Shown here: piece by piece, positions 60,000 through 64,000 of the stretch
How positions within the stretch are numbered: position 1 is the first letter of the stretch
How the letters are laid out: each line of letters begins with the position of its first letter
Source of the DNA: Congeria kusceri
Taxonomy: Eukaryota > Mollusca > Bivalvia > Myida > Dreissenidae
NCBI GenBank assembly: GCA_027627225.1
Contig: JAPFQT010000039.1
Coordinates: forward strand, 1,244,001-1,308,000
Length of the DNA stretch: 64,000 nt
Reading direction: 5' to 3'
Made by a program: the position numbers and the translations under genes
Notes under the pieces: model-generated
Database searches by the model: none
What the model was told of the DNA's origin: nothing
What the model saw: the letters and a program-made list of their open reading frames with translations, nothing else

Positions 60000-60880
60000 T
60001 CTAAATGATCTGAAGGAATTTGGTAGAGGGTCACCCAAGAAACATTTCTGTGAAATTATTTAGAAATTCAAACATTTGTTTCCTGAAAAGAATATTGTCA
60101 AAGTTGCAATACAGCCATATATGGTCAAATTTCTAAACTCCGTAGTGGTCATGTTTTTTTTATAAAGTCACTATAAAATGGCTTTAAAATGATTTGGTAG
60201 ACGGTCACCTAAGAAACATTTCTGTGAAATTATTTTGAAACCTAAAACGTGGTTTCAGGCAAGAAGACTGTGACAGTTGCCTATCTGACAATATACGGTT
60301 GAAATTCCCCACCCCTGTCGGCCATGGTTTTTAATGCATCAAAATTATTTGTGGGAATTTGGTAGAAGGGAACCCAAGAAACATTTCTGTGAAATTATTT
60401 TAAAATCCAGCATGTGGTTTTTGACAAGAAGATTGTCAAAGTTGCCTATACCACCATATATTGGAAAACTTCCACACACCCCGGTCGCCATGTTTTTTTA
60501 ACAAAACCAAGTTATTTGAAGGAATTTTGTGGGGTGTCACCCAAGTAACATTTCGGTGGAATTTCTTTAAAATCAAGCTAGTGGTTTTTGACAAGAGGAT
60601 TTTTTAAGTTTGTTATTTTTCAAAGCTATTGGTTATAATGGCAACCAGAGTTGTACAGATCTTCCACTGAATTTGTAGGAATATGATAAAGGACCACTCC
60701 AGGAACATTCCTGCCAAGTTTTGTTAAAATCCACCAAGTGGTTTCAGAGAAGTTGTTTTGAGTAAATTGACAACACATGACAAACAAAGGACGCCTGACA
60801 CTGGACAGAGATTGACCACAATAGCTCACATCCTGAGCACTTTGTGATTAAGTGAAAAGTTCTCAGGTGAGGTAAAATGT
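60000..60880 (+). mobile_element. Interspersed repeat, family 6, long copy
   Basis: AACATTTCTGTGAAATTATT-type phrases at 60041, 60215, 60380 and 60547 give 165-174 bp units. The ACACATGACAAACAAAGGAC tract and the end ATAGCTCACATCCTGAGCAC...TCTCAGGTGAGGTAAAA follow. All frames are broken. Confidence 0.8.
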
Positions 60881-60960
60881 CACCCCGGCCAATACCTACA
60901 AAAATTCCATTTAAACATTTTGACATTATTTTAAAATATATATTTTATGAAGAAGTCAAA

Positions 60961-62078
60961 CTTCAAACATAGCTAATTTATTTAATCACAACGTTTCGGC
61001 TGAAAAGGCTTCTTCAGGTAACATGTTATGACAAAGACGTTATAATGACGTCATGAAGTCATAATACATGAAACATAATTTGGCATACTTATTACAATAT
61101 ATAGGATTCACAAAAGATACACCATACATGTAAAATGCAAATAGAGCAACGTGTTAATAAATACAAGTATGAACAATATATATGTCATACGTACACCTGA
61201 GACAATACAACTATTAGTAAAGTAATTTTGTGTTCACCATTAGGCATGATGGTACTAAGTTTATACATCCACTCAGTTTCTTTTAAAAGTCGCTGCCAAT
61301 TGTTATTAACTTTATCAATCGGCATAAATGAAAAGTCATCAATAGAGTGGTCATTAGAATTGAAATGGTCCGATACAGAAGTAACTGTGTCTGGATAATG
61401 TTTGACATCAAACTTATGGCTATTCATTCTAACACTACATTTTTGATGAGTTTGTCCCACATACTGTGATTTACATTTTTTACACGTTATAAGGTAAATG
61501 ACATCTGTAGATGAACACGATAAATTATGTTTAACTTGATACTCTTTGCACAAAGTACTGCTAGAGAATTCAACAGATTCAGTGATATAACAACAGTGGG
61601 AACAACGGGGTCTGCAACATTTTGAAACTTGACAATTGGTACCAGCAGAATAGTTCAATTTAGAATGCACTAATAAATCTTGTAAATTACATGGGCGTTT
61701 TTAAGCTATAACGGGTTTACAATTATAAATGTCTCGAACACTCTGTTTTGAAGAATTTTTCAAAAGTCCCCAGTATTGGTTGATTATCTTTCCTATATTG
61801 GGTAGAGATGGATTGTAAGTGCAAACAAAGGGTATGATGTCAGTGTCAGTTTTTGTAACGGGTTGTAGTGCTTCATCCATGGAGAATTCAGCTGCCTTAG
61901 ATATAACCTGGTTCACAATATCATCTAGGTAGTTGCGATCCTTGAAATTTTCACGGATGTTATCGCAGTCTCGTTTGAATTGTTCAGTGTCAGACGTTAT
62001 TCTTCGATACCTTTTGGCTTGACTGAATGGTATTCCTGCCTTGCACGATTTAGGGTGACATTGTTTTAAGACAGATCA
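60961..62078 (-). mobile_element. Penelope-like retroelement, 5'-truncated and broken
   Basis: Minus strand from 62078 down. The C-terminal part of the reverse transcriptase ('HPKSCKAGIPFSQAKRYRRI', then 'FVCTYNPSLPNIGKI') continues to 61701 and is interrupted by one in-frame TAA at about 61700. The frame then resumes (KRPCNLQDLLV) into a linker Cys cluster (C-x-x-x-RC-x-x-C) and a GIY-YIG endonuclease domain: IYLITCKKCKSQYVGQT, a following Arg and His, and the late Glu in LLKETEWMYKL. The frame closes at 61185. The 3' flank contains CCTGAAGAAGCC...AGCCGAAACGTTGTG, typical of Penelope-like ends. RT palm and everything upstream are absent, so it is not active. Confidence 0.85.
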
Positions 62079-62369
62079 TATTCTACTAATGTTTTTCAAA
62101 CTTCATTACTTTTTGCTGTACCATAAAACGTTTAAATGGCATGTTATTTCCGCTTAAGTTGTTCACATTGTTTTCTAAACCTGTGGTTTGTTTGGAGCAT
62201 TCTACTTTACATTCTACCAATTTTGATACCTAGAAATAAACTTCAAATTATAGGCAGTTATAACAAAAGATGCACAAATGAACAAGAAACATGGAAATTC
62301 AACACAAAATACAACAATTTTTTCTTATGAAATGCATAAAAGGTCAGCACAATAATGAAAGTTCTGGGT
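62079..62369. other. Short gap with no recognised feature
   Basis: AT-rich. Short frames only. Confidence 0.4.
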
Positions 62370-63030
62370 GCCATATGCATTCCTAAGCGAGGTCCCGTTA
62401 TAAGCTATCTATGTATATAGTTTCATTAAAATATCGCAATGTGTTCTCAAATAATTGAGCAGAAACAGTTTTAAAAAGGGCTTATTCTGCTAAAATGCTG
62501 GTCACAGTTATGGGCCTTGGCCAGTGACCTCATATAATGACCTTGAAGACATGTGTTTTAATTGAGTATCTGTAGCAGATATGGAGATATGAAGTTGTTG
62601 CAAGCAAAGTTTAATCTGAAAGCACAACAAGAGCTGTCTCAGGACAGCACATTCAACTATTCAACCGCTTTGTCAGAGTTATGGGCCTTTATCACTACAA
62701 CAAGAAAAATCAGTTTCATTAAAATATCTCAATGCGTTCTCAAGATATTGATTGGAAACCAATAAAAACCCACCCACCCCATATGCAATCTAAAGCGAGG
62801 TCTCGATATAAGGAATCTATGTATGAGGTATCATCAAAATATCTCAATGCTTTCAAGTTAATGAGCAAAAATTATGTTTCTATTTTAGAAATCATGACCT
62901 TGACCTTGACCCCAGCCATATGCAATCCTAAGCGAAGTCTTCATATAAGGTATCTATGTATCATTAAAATATATCAATGCTTTCTAAAGTTATTGAGTGG
63001 AAACCGTTTTTCTATTTTCTATTCTCCCTA
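62370..63030 (+). mobile_element. Mosaic of family 1 and family 5 repeats
   Basis: Family 1 phrases (CATTCCTAAGCGAGGTCCCG, TTTCATTAAAATATCGCAAT) at 62370-62470 switch to family 5 (TTATGGGCCTTGGCCAGTGA and the AGAGCTGTCTCAGGACAGCA left hairpin near 62630), then back to family 1 (62700-63030) with ATGACCTTGACCTTGACCCC. This is nested insertion or template switching. Confidence 0.7.
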
Positions 63031-63909
63031 CGAGAATTTTTTATGTAAATGTAATACACGTTTGTTTTTTTTTCTCTGCATTTTTTTGCTAAAAGTGGTG
63101 ATTCAAGATGCATCGTTTGATAATTTATTTCATTATTTAATTATTTCAAGGTCAGATAATTTCTTAAAAGGCATAAAGATGCAGGGTCCAACAATAGTAT
63201 TTATTTAGATATCTTAACAACATCCGTTATCTAATAGCAATGTAACAATTATAGGTATCAAACCATTCAACAACGAAATAATCTCTGCTCCAGATTTTTG
63301 ATACCAAATTATCATTTAGAAATTTTTTAATTTCTCTGGAAGATCCGTTTAATAAACTTTGGATTTAAGAAAGAAACAGTAAAATAACTGCATGTTAATT
63401 TCAACAAAAGAACATTTTATCGAGTAAACTCAGTTACACATTTTAATTATCTGACATTCTTTTGATCAGTATGTTGGCAAGACCGTTAAAGAAAAGAATG
63501 AATAAAGTTTTCACACTTTTTTCTTTGCTAAATTATATTTATTTGCCAAACATTTAATGGTTATTGTTTTGATAAATAATTGGTTGTCATCTGTATGTTC
63601 AAAGAATAACTGTGTTAATTGCCTCGTGTTATCCGACAATTCACAAAATAACTGTGGTATCTTACCTTGTGTTTCAATAAGAGTAAAAATAGTTAAACGC
63701 CGATTCTCAAAAGATGTACTGTTTTATTAATTGGGATTGTGGCCCATTGTCTATTGCAGCCACGGCCTCAATCTAATTGCAACTGTTGGCCTATTTTCTT
63801 AACAGCTGATGACCAGTGAGAAATCTTCTTAAAGTAGTGATGATTTTCGACAACGATTTTAAACTCCCCAAAATATTGGAGACGCAGCTGCGGCTCCTGC
63901 GGCCCCAAC
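63031..63909. other. Intergenic sequence with no recognised gene
   Basis: AT-rich. The 158-codon plus-strand frame 62732-63208 starts in repeat and runs into unique DNA without a domain; it is not called. Confidence 0.45.
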
Positions 63910-64000
63910 TGCTACGCGCCTGTAATTTTAGTAACAATGACCTTGATCCCAGCCACCCCATATACAGTCCAAAGTGAGGCCTCGCTATAAGTTATCTACG
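63910..64000 (+). mobile_element. Family 1 repeat, cut by the window edge
   Basis: TGTAATTTTAGTAACAATGA then CCTTGATCCCAGCCACCCCA and GTGAGGCCTCGCTATAAG match the family 1 unit. Confidence 0.65.

Noticed and set aside
60990..61030. Hammerhead ribozyme in the Penelope-like 3' flank
   Set aside because: CTGAAGA and GAAA are present, but the sequence between them does not form a stem II, so it is not listed as a ribozyme feature.
62732..63208. 158-codon plus-strand frame
   Set aside because: It begins in family 1 repeat sequence and continues into AT-rich DNA with no recognisable domain.

Overview
The window is AT-rich eukaryotic DNA packed with repeats. It looks like a bivalve mollusc genome, most likely a heterodont such as a dreissenid mussel. 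The clues are a RING-less double-B-box/coiled-coil/beta-propeller gene of the kind expanded in bivalves, tRNA-derived SINEs with a conserved core, a Penelope-like element with a GIY-YIG domain, and dispersed repeats rich in GACGGACGGACAG tracts and 'GGGGCATAATAA' ends. The species call is inference from remembered family resemblance, not from a search.

Layout. 1-14.8 kb: no recognisable host gene. It holds a decayed LINE (2.65-3.64 kb), fold-back elements, a 22-bp minisatellite (4.4-5.1 kb), a degenerate SINE and microsatellites. 14.79-20.29 kb: one 5.5-kb satellite of about 85 copies of a 65/59-bp unit, with internal segmental duplications. Next to it (20.5-20.9 kb) is a tandem array that appears to be the amplified core of the local SINE. 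21-29.9 kb: intergenic, with SINE pieces, a tRNA-like sequence, a fold-back element and short tandem duplications. 29.96-34.07 kb, minus strand: the one well-supported gene, three coding exons joined by consensus splice sites into a 565-residue B-box protein. Paired TCACGTGA boxes lie about 225-250 bp upstream of its ATG. 34.9-60.9 kb: nearly continuous interspersed repeats. At least nine families share one plan: diverged units of about 150-170 bp, usually then a GACGGA-rich tract, then a C-run/G-run or GCTCACC/GGTGAGC hairpin end. Pogo/Tigger-like MITEs, a 1.6-kb element with AAAAGTAGGA blocks, a candidate terminal exon at 36.9 kb, and two related blocks with a conserved donor-like site (35.3 and 58.4 kb) also lie here. 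60.96-62.08 kb, minus strand: a broken Penelope-like element. 62.4-64 kb: more interspersed repeat.

The mobile elements do not form a working pathway. They record repeated invasions, with nested insertion (SINE at 36.05 kb inside another repeat) and tandem amplification of element parts. The most notable structures are the amplified SINE core, the hairpin-in-hairpin fold-back family, the common 150-170-bp plan across unrelated families, and the AGGTCA-rich blocks in several of them. Almost all other open frames are chance or repeat-driven.
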